From Alphaproteobacteria bacterium (GTDB lineage Bacteria; Pseudomonadota; Alphaproteobacteria; Rickettsiales; RI-342), in the NCBI GenBank assembly GCA_020851915.1, contig JADZBT010000132.1:1-18861 (forward strand): DNA of 18,861 nucleotides. Direction: 5' to 3'. The notes below the pieces were generated by a model. It did no database searches. It saw only the letters and a list, made by a program, of their open reading frames with translations, and had not been told where the DNA came from. The position numbers and the translations under genes were made by a program. Each line of letters starts with the position of its first letter. Position 1 is the first letter of the stretch. Of this stretch, positions 1-6,366 are shown in pieces.

Positions 1-34
1 CGGACGGCCGAGGTGGTCCCATCCTTCAAATGTT
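1..34 (+). other. Possible 3' end of an upstream gene, perhaps 6S RNA
   Basis: These bases precede the first repeat and belong to no ORF that I can support. In many alphaproteobacteria the gene upstream of fthC is ssrS (6S RNA), which follows zapA, so this GC-rich tail could be the 3' arm of 6S RNA. That is a synteny argument only: the 5' arm that would pair with it lies outside the window, so it cannot be tested here. Confidence 0.2.
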
Positions 35-101
35 TTGGTTGCTAGTTGCTGGTTGCTGGAGATAATAGGCCACGAGTAACTAGCAACCAACAACCAGCAA
101 C
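35..101. repeat. Inverted heptanucleotide repeat array A, upstream of fthC
   Basis: The left arm contains three tandem 7-mers, GTTGCTA GTTGCTG GTTGCTG (38-58). The right arm (78-101) reads on the opposite strand as GTTGCTG GTTGTTG GTTGCTA GTT. Bases 35-47 are perfectly complementary to 78-90 (13 bp), and 45-55 to 91-101 (11 bp), so alternative registers of the hairpin exist. The right arm ends 7 nt before the chosen fthC ATG. It shares the 7-nt period and inverted layout with arrays at 1707-1762 and 16402-16488, although the unit sequence differs. Confidence 0.75.
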
Positions 102-108
102 TTCCCTT

Positions 109-708
109 ATGTATTTTGAGCAGCTTTCCCCCGAGGAGGCCGCACTGTCGGACGCCAAATACGCGTTGCGGCAGGAGTTTCTGCTCCGCCGTCGCACGCT
201 GGCGCTTCCCCCCGAGGCCAACACGGCCATTGCCCACCGTTTCATCGAGGCGCTCAATCCCCAGCCGGGCATGGTGGTGTCCGCTTACTGGCCGCTCAAA
301 TACGAAGTCGACACCCGTCCTCTACTGGATGCGCTCAATATGCGCGGCTGCGTCACGGCGCTCTCTGCCGTGGAAAAAAAAGATGCCCCGCTGGTGTTCC
401 GCCGCTGGAGCCCCGGCGATGCGCTGGAAGAATGGGCATTCGGCGTGAAACAGCCGAAGGTGGAAGCGCCGTACGTTATCCCTGCGATCATCATGGTTCC
501 GCTGGTGGCGTTTGATGCGACGGGCGCGCGGTTGGGTTTCGGCGGCGGCTTCTATGACCGCACGCTGGAGAAATTCCGTCGAGGCCTGCCGTTGCTTGCC
601 GTGGGGCTGGCCTACAGCTCGCAACAGGCGGAACGCATCCCGTTCGGCCCCCTCGACCAGTCGCTCGACCTCGTCATCACCGAAAAAGAAACATTTGATT
701 GGCGTTGA
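109..708 (+). CDS. fthC: 5-formyltetrahydrofolate cyclo-ligase
   Basis: This enzyme (also called MTHFS or YgfA) converts 5-formyl-THF to 5,10-methenyl-THF using ATP, returning stored folate to one-carbon metabolism in the cytoplasm. At 199 aa it has the usual length. Visible family marks are the basic N-terminal helix with FLLRRRTLA, the glycine-rich GFGGGFYDR motif at about residues 143-151, which is the phosphate/folate-binding loop, and the C-terminal DLVITE. An upstream ATG at 46 is open but would translate through the heptamer hairpin and add 21 unrelated residues, so ATG 109 is preferred. It lacks a good Shine-Dalgarno. A GAGGAGG at 133-139 stands 5 nt before an in-frame CTG (145), a rare but possible alternative start. 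The next two genes follow in the same direction after repeat-filled gaps. Confidence 0.93.
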   Translation: MYFEQLSPEEAALSDAKYALRQEFLLRRRTLALPPEANTAIAHRFIEALNPQPGMVVSAYWPLKYEVDTRPLLDALNMRGCVTALSAVEKKDAPLVFRRWSPGDALEEWAFGVKQPKVEAPYVIPAIIMVPLVAFDATGARLGFGGGFYDRTLEKFRRGLPLLAVGLAYSSQQAERIPFGPLDQSLDLVITEKETFDWR

Positions 709-722
709 GCTTTCAAGTAGGT

Positions 723-886
723 GTCATCCCGGACAAGCGCGCAGTAGCGCGCGCGATCCGGGATCCATCTCTCCGCATGGGTGGGAGCTTCGTCGCCGGT
801 CAGTAGACCGGCGGTGCGTTTCGCCTGCTGGCTGCACGCACTGGATTCCGGATATTTTTGTCTGCTGACAAAAATTCCGGAATGAC
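723..886. repeat. Composite interspersed palindromic element with nested hairpins
   Basis: The gap between fthC and the phosphoesterase gene is largely one nested palindrome. Outer arms GTCATCCCGGAC (723-734) and TTCCGGAATGAC (875-886) pair at 10 of 12 positions. Inner arms 756-767 and 842-853 pair with one G-T wobble. Between or beside them are four smaller hairpins: GCGCGC-AGTA-GCGCGC (737-752), CCGGTC-AGTA-GACCGG (796-811), GTGCGT...ACGCAC (814-841), and a near-perfect AT-rich hairpin at 848-880. The GTCATCCCGG...ATCCGGGATCC style is typical of dispersed extragenic repeats in alphaproteobacteria. It is probably transcribed and could attenuate read-through or affect mRNA stability. It could be multicopy, but this window holds only one copy. 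Confidence 0.7.
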
Positions 887-898
887 AAAGGATACATG

Positions 899-1714
899 AT
901 GAAATTTCTTCTGTTAGGCGATGTCATTGGCCGTTCGGGCCGTGAAGCGGTGAAAAAGCACCTTCCGCGCCTGCGCGTGGAGTGGTCGCTCGATTTCGTG
1001 CTGGTCAACGTCGATAACGCCTCCGGAGGGTTCGGCGTCACTCCCAAGCATTGCGATGAATTCCTCAAGATGGGCGCGGACGTGCTTACCGGCGGCGATC
1101 ACGTCTGGGATCAAAGCGAGATAAAGCCCTATATCAACAACGCGCCGCGCATGCTGCGCCCCCTGAATTTTCCCGAGGGCACGCCCGGTCGCGGCACAGG
1201 GCTGTACGAGGTGAAGGGAAAGAAAGTGCTGGTCGTCCACGCGCTGGGTCAGGTATTCATGCGCGAGAATCTCGACTGCCCTTTCAGGGCGGTGGAGCAG
1301 GTGCTCAAAGGCCATGTGCTCGGTAAAACGGTGGATGCCATTCTGGTGGATTTCCACGCCGAGGCGACCTCGGAGAAGAATGCCATGGGGTTGTTTCTCG
1401 ACGGAAAAGTATCGGCAGTGGTGGGTTCGCACACCCATATCCCTACCTCGGACGTGCGCGTGTTGCCCAATGGCACGGCCTACCAGACCGACATGGGCAT
1501 GTGCGGCGATTATAATTCCATCATCGGCATGCAGCCTGCGGGCCCGATGGAGATATTCCTCAAGAAGATGCGTAAAGTGAAGATGACACCCGCGCTGGGT
1601 GAGGCGACGCTCTGCGGGCTCTATGTCGAAACCGACGATGCCACGGGACTGGCGAAAGAGGTGCGTACGGTGCAAGTCGGCGGCGCGCTTGACCGGAAGG
1701 TAAATGGTAATTAG
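899..1714 (+). CDS. TIGR00282/YmdB-family metallophosphoesterase
   Basis: This is a calcineurin-like phosphoesterase of the YmdB family, whose studied members are dinuclear-metal phosphodiesterases reported to hydrolyse 2',3'-cAMP. It is 271 aa, the family length. Segments visible in order are GDVIGRSGR near the N-terminus (metal-binding Asp), VNVDNASGGFG, GGDHVWDQSE, VDFHAEATSEKNA and VGSHTHIPTSD, the last two with metal-binding histidines, then DMGMCGDY. Family members usually read NGEN and GNHxW at the second and third segments; here the ligand positions are Asp in both (see findings). ATG 899 is chosen over ATG 896 because AAAGGA (887-892) is 6 nt away rather than 3. The C-terminal codons and the TAG stop lie inside heptamer array B. 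Confidence 0.9.
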   Translation: MKFLLLGDVIGRSGREAVKKHLPRLRVEWSLDFVLVNVDNASGGFGVTPKHCDEFLKMGADVLTGGDHVWDQSEIKPYINNAPRMLRPLNFPEGTPGRGTGLYEVKGKKVLVVHALGQVFMRENLDCPFRAVEQVLKGHVLGKTVDAILVDFHAEATSEKNAMGLFLDGKVSAVVGSHTHIPTSDVRVLPNGTAYQTDMGMCGDYNSIIGMQPAGPMEIFLKKMRKVKMTPALGEATLCGLYVETDDATGLAKEVRTVQVGGALDRKVNGN

Positions 1715-1762
1715 TAATTAGTGATTCGAATCACTAATTACGAAACACAAAATACGAAATAC
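1707..1762. repeat. Inverted heptanucleotide repeat array B with 28-bp perfect palindrome
   Basis: The whole gap between the phosphoesterase gene and yebC is eight consecutive 7-mers. On the + strand they read GTAATTA, GTAATTA, GTGATTC, then in inverted orientation GAATCAC, TAATTAC, GAAACAC, AAAATAC, GAAATAC. Bases 1714-1741 form a perfect 28-bp palindrome. The array begins inside the 3' end of the upstream gene, whose TAG stop is at 1712-1714, and ends 4 nt before the yebC ATG. It is strikingly AT-rich against its surroundings. Period and inverted layout match arrays A and C. Confidence 0.85.
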
Positions 1763-1766
1763 AGAC

Positions 1767-2516
1767 ATGGCCGGCCAGTCCCAATTTAAGAACATCATGT
1801 ACCGCAAGGGCGCGCAGGATGCCAAGCGCGCCAAAATATTCACCAAGCTGGGGCGCGAGATCGTCGCTGCGGTCAAGGCGGGCGGTACGGACCCCGATTC
1901 CAACGCGCGCCTGCGCGCCGCGATCATCGATGCGCGTGCCGAGAACATGCCGAAGGACAAGATACAGGCCGCCATCAAGCGCGGCAGCGGTGAGCTTACC
2001 GGCGAGAGTTACGACGAGATCCGCTATGAGGGCTACGGCCCGGGCGGCGTCGCAGTGATCGTCGAGGCGCTCACCGACAACCGCAACCGCACAGCGGCGG
2101 AGATACGCTCGAATTTCGCCAAGCACGGCGGGAATCTAGGTGAAGTGGGCAGCGTGGGCTTCATGTTCGATCAGGTAGGGCAGATCGAATACCCGGTATC
2201 CGTAGCCGCCGAAGACGCCATGTTTGAAGCCGCGCTGGAGGCGGGCGCCGACAATGTCGAGTCGGGAAAAGAATTTCACGTTATCTTCACCGCGATGAGC
2301 GATCTTAACGCAGTGCGCGATGCGCTCAACGCAAAATTCGGCGATGCGAAATCCGCGCGTCTGGTGTGGAAGCCCAAGATGACGTCAAGCGTCGATGAGG
2401 AAACCGCCAAGATGCTCCTCAAGCTGATCGACATTCTGGAAGATAACGACGACGTGCAGCAGGTCTACACCAATTTCGAGGTGTCGGACGAGGTGATGGC
2501 GCGGCTGAGCGCGTGA
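1767..2516 (+). CDS. yebC: YebC/PmpR-family DNA-binding transcriptional regulator
   Basis: At 249 aa this is a full-length YebC/PmpR family protein. The N-terminal signature MAGQSQFKNIMYRKGAQDAKRAKIF and the following KIQAAIKRGSG and GYGPGGVAVIVEALTDNRNRT segments are diagnostic. Members have been described as transcriptional regulators and, for some relatives, as factors that relieve ribosome stalling. The C-terminal domain ends with the usual acidic NDDVQQVYTNF segment. Placement directly upstream of ruvC is the classic arrangement in proteobacteria. No strong Shine-Dalgarno precedes the ATG, because the upstream 60 bases are heptamer array B; initiation may be weak or coupled to translation of the upstream gene. 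Confidence 0.96.
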   Translation: MAGQSQFKNIMYRKGAQDAKRAKIFTKLGREIVAAVKAGGTDPDSNARLRAAIIDARAENMPKDKIQAAIKRGSGELTGESYDEIRYEGYGPGGVAVIVEALTDNRNRTAAEIRSNFAKHGGNLGEVGSVGFMFDQVGQIEYPVSVAAEDAMFEAALEAGADNVESGKEFHVIFTAMSDLNAVRDALNAKFGDAKSARLVWKPKMTSSVDEETAKMLLKLIDILEDNDDVQQVYTNFEVSDEVMARLSA

Positions 2517-2571
2517 TTCAAGTCTGATTCGGCTTGCTGGCCTCACCATTAGATAACGGGGAAGGCGCGAA

Positions 2572-3072
2572 ATGACCCTCATCCTCGGCATAGATCCCGG
2601 TCTGGTGCATACCGGCTGGGGGATCATCGACAGCAGCGGTAGCGCGTTGCGCTTCATTGCCTGCGGCGCGATACACCCCGATAAGGATGCACCGCTTGCC
2701 ACGCGCCTCCGTACGCTTCACGATGAACTCTCCGGCGTTATTGCGCTCCATCGTCCGGACGAGGCCGCCATCGAAGAAACCTTCGCCACGCAGAACGGCG
2801 CGTCCACGCTGAAACTGGGGCAGGCGCGCGGTGCACTCATCCTTACGCTGGCGACGGCGGGGCTGGCGGTGCACGAATATGCTGCAACGCTGGTCAAAAA
2901 ATCCGTGGTGGGCGTGGGTCGCGCCGAGAAGGGGCAGGTGACAATGATGGTGCGGCAGCTATTGCCTTCTGCTACACTCCGCACGCCGGACGAGGCGGAC
3001 GCGCTGGCGGTAGCCATCTGCCACGCGGGCCATGCAACGATGCGGCGGACACTGGCAAAGGCGACACAATGA
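2572..3072 (+). CDS. ruvC: Holliday junction endodeoxyribonuclease RuvC
   Basis: RuvC is the dimeric nuclease that nicks Holliday junctions symmetrically during recombination repair, working with the RuvAB motor. It is 166 aa. The RNase H-fold catalytic acidic residues are all visible: D8 in LGIDPGL, E68 in AAIEETF, and D140 and D143 in TPDEADALA, matching the E. coli tetrad. A GAAGG Shine-Dalgarno lies just upstream of the ATG. Its last codons overlap the ruvA start as ATGA, which implies translational coupling. The 55-nt gap after yebC suggests the genes are cotranscribed. Confidence 0.97.
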   Translation: MTLILGIDPGLVHTGWGIIDSSGSALRFIACGAIHPDKDAPLATRLRTLHDELSGVIALHRPDEAAIEETFATQNGASTLKLGQARGALILTLATAGLAVHEYAATLVKKSVVGVGRAEKGQVTMMVRQLLPSATLRTPDEADALAVAICHAGHATMRRTLAKATQ

Positions 3073-3686
3073 TAGGCAAACTCAAAGGCAGGGTGGATAC
3101 CATCAGCGAAGACTCGGCCATTGTCGATGTCGGCGGCGTGGGCTATCTCGTATTCGGCTCGGGGCGCACGCTGGGGCTGATGCCGCGCGAAGGCGAGGCG
3201 GTGGAGCTGGTCATCGAGACACATGTGCGCGAGGATCATATCCATCTCTACGGGTTCATCGACACGATGGAGCGCGACTGGTTCCGCCTGCTCACCACCG
3301 TGCAGGGCGTGGGCGCGAAAGTGGCGCTGGCTATTTTATCTGCGATAGAACCCTCGGCGCTCTCTGTTGCGATCGCGGCGGGCGATCACACCATGGTCAC
3401 GCGCGCGAATGGTGTGGGCCCCAAACTCGCCCAGCGTATCGTGACCGAACTCAAGGACAAGGTCCCGGCCTTTGCGGCGAGTGCGACCATCGTACCGCTC
3501 AAGAAAGGCAAAAAAGCCGCCGGTACACCGGAACATAATATCAGCGAGGACGCACTCTCGGCACTGGTGAATCTCGGTTATAACCGTTCGGAAGCCTATG
3601 CGGCGGTGAACGAAGCACTGCGTAAGCTGGGTGGCGCGACCAAGGTGGAGGCGCTTATTCCCGCCGCGCTCAAGGAGCTTGCGTAA
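3069..3686 (+). CDS. ruvA: Holliday junction branch migration protein RuvA
   Basis: RuvA is the tetrameric junction-binding subunit that loads RuvB hexamers. At 205 aa it has the three expected domains: an N-terminal OB fold (MIGKLKGRVDTI...VGGVGYLV), a central pair of helix-hairpin-helix motifs (LLTTVQGVGAKVALAILS and ANGVGPKLAQRIVTELKDK), and a C-terminal three-helix domain (SEDALSALVNLGYNRSEAYAAV) that contacts RuvB. It starts within the ruvC stop codon region (4-nt ATGA overlap), and its TAA is followed immediately by the ruvB ATG, so the three ruv genes form one translational block. Confidence 0.97.
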   Translation: MIGKLKGRVDTISEDSAIVDVGGVGYLVFGSGRTLGLMPREGEAVELVIETHVREDHIHLYGFIDTMERDWFRLLTTVQGVGAKVALAILSAIEPSALSVAIAAGDHTMVTRANGVGPKLAQRIVTELKDKVPAFAASATIVPLKKGKKAAGTPEHNISEDALSALVNLGYNRSEAYAAVNEALRKLGGATKVEALIPAALKELA

Positions 3687-4733
3687 ATGCAGGAGCGGCT
3701 CATCAGCGGTGCGGCGAAAGAAGAGGACGGCATCGAGCATTCGCTGCGTCCGGTGACGCTGGATGATTTCATCGGCCAGCCGCAGGCCTGCGGCAATCTC
3801 AAGGTATTCATCGAGGCAGCGAAGGCGCGGCATGATGCCCTCGACCATGTGCTGTTCTACGGGCCTCCGGGGCTGGGCAAGACCACACTGGCGCAGATCG
3901 TCGCGCGCGAGATGGGCGTGAATTTCCGCGCTACCTCCGGCCCCATCATCACCAAGGCGGGTGATCTTGCGGCGATACTCACCAATCTTCAGGAAAACGA
4001 TGTGCTGTTCGTCGATGAGATTCATCGCCTGAATCCCGTCATCGAGGAAGTGTTGTACCCCGCGATGGAAGATTTCAAGCTCGATATTATCATCGGCGAA
4101 GGCCCGGCGGCGCGCACGGTGCGTATCGAGTTGCCGCGTTTCACGCTGGTGGGGGCGACCACGCGTCTGGGGCTTATCTCCAACCCGTTGCGTGACCGGT
4201 TCGGCATCCCGTTGCGCCTGCAATTCTACAGCACGGAAGATCTGCAGACCGTCATCGAACGTGGTGCGCGCCTGCTCGATCTCGACATCACCTCCGAAGG
4301 CTCGCATGAGATCGCGCGACGCTCGCGCGGTACTCCGCGCGTGGCGGTGCGCCTGCTGCGCCGGGTGCGTGATTTTGCCGCCGTGGAGAAATCCATATCC
4401 ATCGATCGCAAGGTTGCGGATTATGCGCTGCAACGACTCGAAGTGGACGACCGTGGCCTCGACAGCGCCGACCGCCGCTACATGCGCGTCATCGCGGAAT
4501 TCTACGCGGGCGGGCCGGTAGGCGTGGAGACCATCGCCGCTGCACTCTCCGAGCAGCGCGATACGCTGGAGGAAACCATCGAGCCGTACCTCATCCAGCT
4601 GGGCCTGCTCCAGCGCACGCCGCGCGGGAGGATGCTCACGCCGCAGGCTTTCACGCATCTGGGGCTTGGCGTCCCGACGCCGCTTGCCAAGCAGCTCGAC
4701 ATACTCACCACAGAGGCCGAAACCGATGCCTGA
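3687..4733 (+). CDS. ruvB: Holliday junction branch migration DNA helicase RuvB
   Basis: RuvB is the AAA+ hexameric motor driving branch migration with RuvA. It is 348 aa. The Walker A loop GPPGLGKT lies at residues 59-66 and the Walker B DEIH at 110-113. GATTRLGLISNPLRDRFG (about 156-173) holds sensor 1 and the arginine finger. The C-terminal winged-helix domain includes GGPVGVETIAAALSE and the YLIQLGLLQRTPRGR segment typical of the family. The start codon abuts the ruvA stop. Its 3' end overlaps the start of the ybgC gene by 8 nt, continuing the coupled cluster. Confidence 0.98.
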   Translation: MQERLISGAAKEEDGIEHSLRPVTLDDFIGQPQACGNLKVFIEAAKARHDALDHVLFYGPPGLGKTTLAQIVAREMGVNFRATSGPIITKAGDLAAILTNLQENDVLFVDEIHRLNPVIEEVLYPAMEDFKLDIIIGEGPAARTVRIELPRFTLVGATTRLGLISNPLRDRFGIPLRLQFYSTEDLQTVIERGARLLDLDITSEGSHEIARRSRGTPRVAVRLLRRVRDFAAVEKSISIDRKVADYALQRLEVDDRGLDSADRRYMRVIAEFYAGGPVGVETIAAALSEQRDTLEETIEPYLIQLGLLQRTPRGRMLTPQAFTHLGLGVPTPLAKQLDILTTEAETDA

Positions 4734-5127
4734 TGCGCCGCACCGCATCGCGTTCCCCGTATATTACGAAGACACCGACGCAGGCGGTATCGTCTATTAT
4801 GCCAATTACCTCAAATTCGCCGAACGCGCCCGCACCGAGTGGCTGAAAGAAAAAGGATTTTCCCAGCGCGCACTCAGGGAATCGGAAGGCGTGCTGTTCG
4901 TGGTGACGCATTGCGATGTGTATTTCCGGCAACCCGCGTTTCTGGATGATGTACTGGACATCGAAACCCAGTTGCGTGAGTGCGGGCGAGCCACTATGAC
5001 TATGCACCAGCGCGTATGCCGCGCGGGCGCGACTCTGGCGGAGATGACTGTGGAGCTCGCCTGCGTGAACGGAGCGGGTCGGCCAACGCGGATGCCGGAA
5101 GCGATCTGCGCGGCGCTGGCGGAATGA
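4726..5127 (+). CDS. ybgC: Tol-Pal-associated acyl-CoA thioesterase YbgC
   Basis: This is a hotdog-fold thioesterase of the YbgC/4-hydroxybenzoyl-CoA thioesterase type, 133 aa. The signature YYEDTDAGGIVYYANYLKFAERARTEWL (from about residue 10) includes the catalytic Asp and the helix that follows it. In proteobacteria YbgC is the usual first gene of the tol-pal cluster and hydrolyses short or acyl-carrier-linked acyl thioesters, possibly in phospholipid metabolism. The start ATG at 4726 overlaps the ruvB end by 8 nt. A longer open frame from 4666 lies entirely within ruvB and adds residues absent from the family. The tolQ start follows 27 nt after the stop. Confidence 0.95.
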   Translation: MPDAPHRIAFPVYYEDTDAGGIVYYANYLKFAERARTEWLKEKGFSQRALRESEGVLFVVTHCDVYFRQPAFLDDVLDIETQLRECGRATMTMHQRVCRAGATLAEMTVELACVNGAGRPTRMPEAICAALAE

Positions 5128-5154
5128 TAATCGAGTCAAGGAGTAGATAAGCCG

Positions 5155-5898
5155 ATGGAAAGCACAGCAGTAGACGCCATGGAAATCGCGGGCACGGTAG
5201 CGCCGCACGACCTGTCGCTGATCAGCCTATTCCTGCATGCGAATTTCATCGTGAAACTGGTGATATTCGCGCTGTTCTTCTCGTCGTTCTGGAGCTGGAA
5301 GATCATTTTCGACAAATGGGCGCTGCTGAAGACCAGCCGCGCGAAGGCTGCCAAATTCGAAAAGGGATTCTGGGACAGCAACGACATCGACGAATGGTAT
5401 CGCCGCACTATCCAGAAGGCCAATCATCCGCTGGCGCGCGTGTTCGCGGCGGGGATGCAGGAATGGTATGCCTCGAAGGGCACGAACCTTGCGCGCATCA
5501 CGCACGAGGCGCGCGATGCCATCCGCGCCCGCGTCGCGCAGCTGATGATGGTCGCGCGCAACCGCGAAGTGGATGAGATGGAACGGGGGTTGGGATTTCT
5601 GGCGACCGTCGGTTCCACCGCGCCGTTCGTCGGATTGTTCGGCACGGTCTGGGGTATCATGGACAGCTTCCAGAGCATCGCGGCGGAGAAGAGCACCAAC
5701 CTCACCGTGGTCGCGCCTGGTATAGCCGAGGCGCTGTTCGCCACGGCGGTGGGGCTGCTGGCGGCGATCCCTGCGGTGATTGCCTATAATAAATTGTCGG
5801 CGGCAGTGGGGCGCTTCGCTGGCGTGATGGAGGACTTCTCCAGCGAATTCGATGCAATGCTCTCGCGTCAGTTCGACGAGGCGGCGAGGGAGAAATAA
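5155..5898 (+). CDS. tolQ: Tol-Pal system proton channel subunit TolQ
   Basis: TolQ is the inner-membrane subunit which, with TolR, forms the proton channel powering TolA; it is homologous to ExbB and MotA. It is 247 aa with three hydrophobic segments at about residues 23-50, 145-170 and 190-212. Between TM1 and TM2 lies the large cytoplasmic loop. The conserved GFLATVGSTAPFVGLFGTVWGIMDSF and GIAEALFATAVGLLAAIPAVIAYN segments mark the MotA/TolQ/ExbB domain. An AAGGAG Shine-Dalgarno (about 5139-5144) stands upstream of the ATG. The tolR start follows after 3 nt. Confidence 0.97.
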   Translation: MESTAVDAMEIAGTVAPHDLSLISLFLHANFIVKLVIFALFFSSFWSWKIIFDKWALLKTSRAKAAKFEKGFWDSNDIDEWYRRTIQKANHPLARVFAAGMQEWYASKGTNLARITHEARDAIRARVAQLMMVARNREVDEMERGLGFLATVGSTAPFVGLFGTVWGIMDSFQSIAAEKSTNLTVVAPGIAEALFATAVGLLAAIPAVIAYNKLSAAVGRFAGVMEDFSSEFDAMLSRQFDEAAREK

Positions 5899-5901
5899 CC
5901 C

Positions 5902-6345
5902 ATGGGAGCTGGCGTACAACCCACTACCACGCGCGGCAAGCGCGGGCTGCACGGAAGTCATCGGCCGATGAGCGAGATCAACGTCACGCCGTTCGTGGAC
6001 GTGATGCTGGTGCTGCTTATCATCTTCATGGTGACCGCGCCGATGCTCACTGCGGGTGTCGATGTTGATCTGCCGGAAACCAAAGCTGCGCCGCTTCCCG
6101 GCACGGACGAGCCGCTGTCCATCAGCGTGAAATCCAACGGTGCGATCTATGTTCAGGAAAGCAGAATCGCGCTGGATCAACTGGGCGCAAAACTTCAGGC
6201 CATCACCAAGGCCAAGACCGATACGCGCATTTTCGTGCGCGGTGACCGCAAGGTGGATTACGGGCAGGTGATGAAGGTGGTGGGTGAGGTGAATGCTGCT
6301 GGTTTCAGCAAGGTGGCGCTCATCACCGACGTAGCGCAGGAATAA
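5902..6345 (+). CDS. tolR: Tol-Pal system proton channel subunit TolR
   Basis: TolR (ExbD/TolR family) is a single-pass inner-membrane protein, 147 aa. A short cytoplasmic N-terminus carries the conserved RPMSEINVTPFVDVMLVLLI stretch. D33 within it matches the proton-channel aspartate (E. coli D23) at the start of the single membrane helix (about 33-49). The remaining residues form the periplasmic domain (LPETKAAPLPG... VRGDRKVDYGQVMKVVGEVNAAGF). It lies 3 nt after tolQ and 21 nt before tolA, and should be made together with both. Confidence 0.96.
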   Translation: MGAGVQPTTTRGKRGLHGSHRPMSEINVTPFVDVMLVLLIIFMVTAPMLTAGVDVDLPETKAAPLPGTDEPLSISVKSNGAIYVQESRIALDQLGAKLQAITKAKTDTRIFVRGDRKVDYGQVMKVVGEVNAAGFSKVALITDVAQE

Positions 6346-6366
6346 GCACCATTACACGGATAAGCG

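Noticed and set aside
35..101. Heptamer arrays read as a CRISPR array or direct-repeat origin
   Set aside because: Units are only 7 nt with no spacers, and the arms face each other; no cas or replication-initiator gene is nearby.
46..108. ATG 46 as the fthC start
   Set aside because: It would translate through the heptamer hairpin and add 21 residues (LVAGDNRPRVTSNQQPATS) foreign to the family.
512..868. 118-codon + strand ORF running from fthC into the palindromic element
   Set aside because: Half overlaps fthC in another frame and half is repeat sequence; no start signal or domain.
3336..4748. Open frame of 470 codons on the - strand opposite ruvA, ruvB and the ybgC start
   Set aside because: Same shadow effect; composition is biased (Arg, His) and no motif is visible, while the + strand genes have every family signature.
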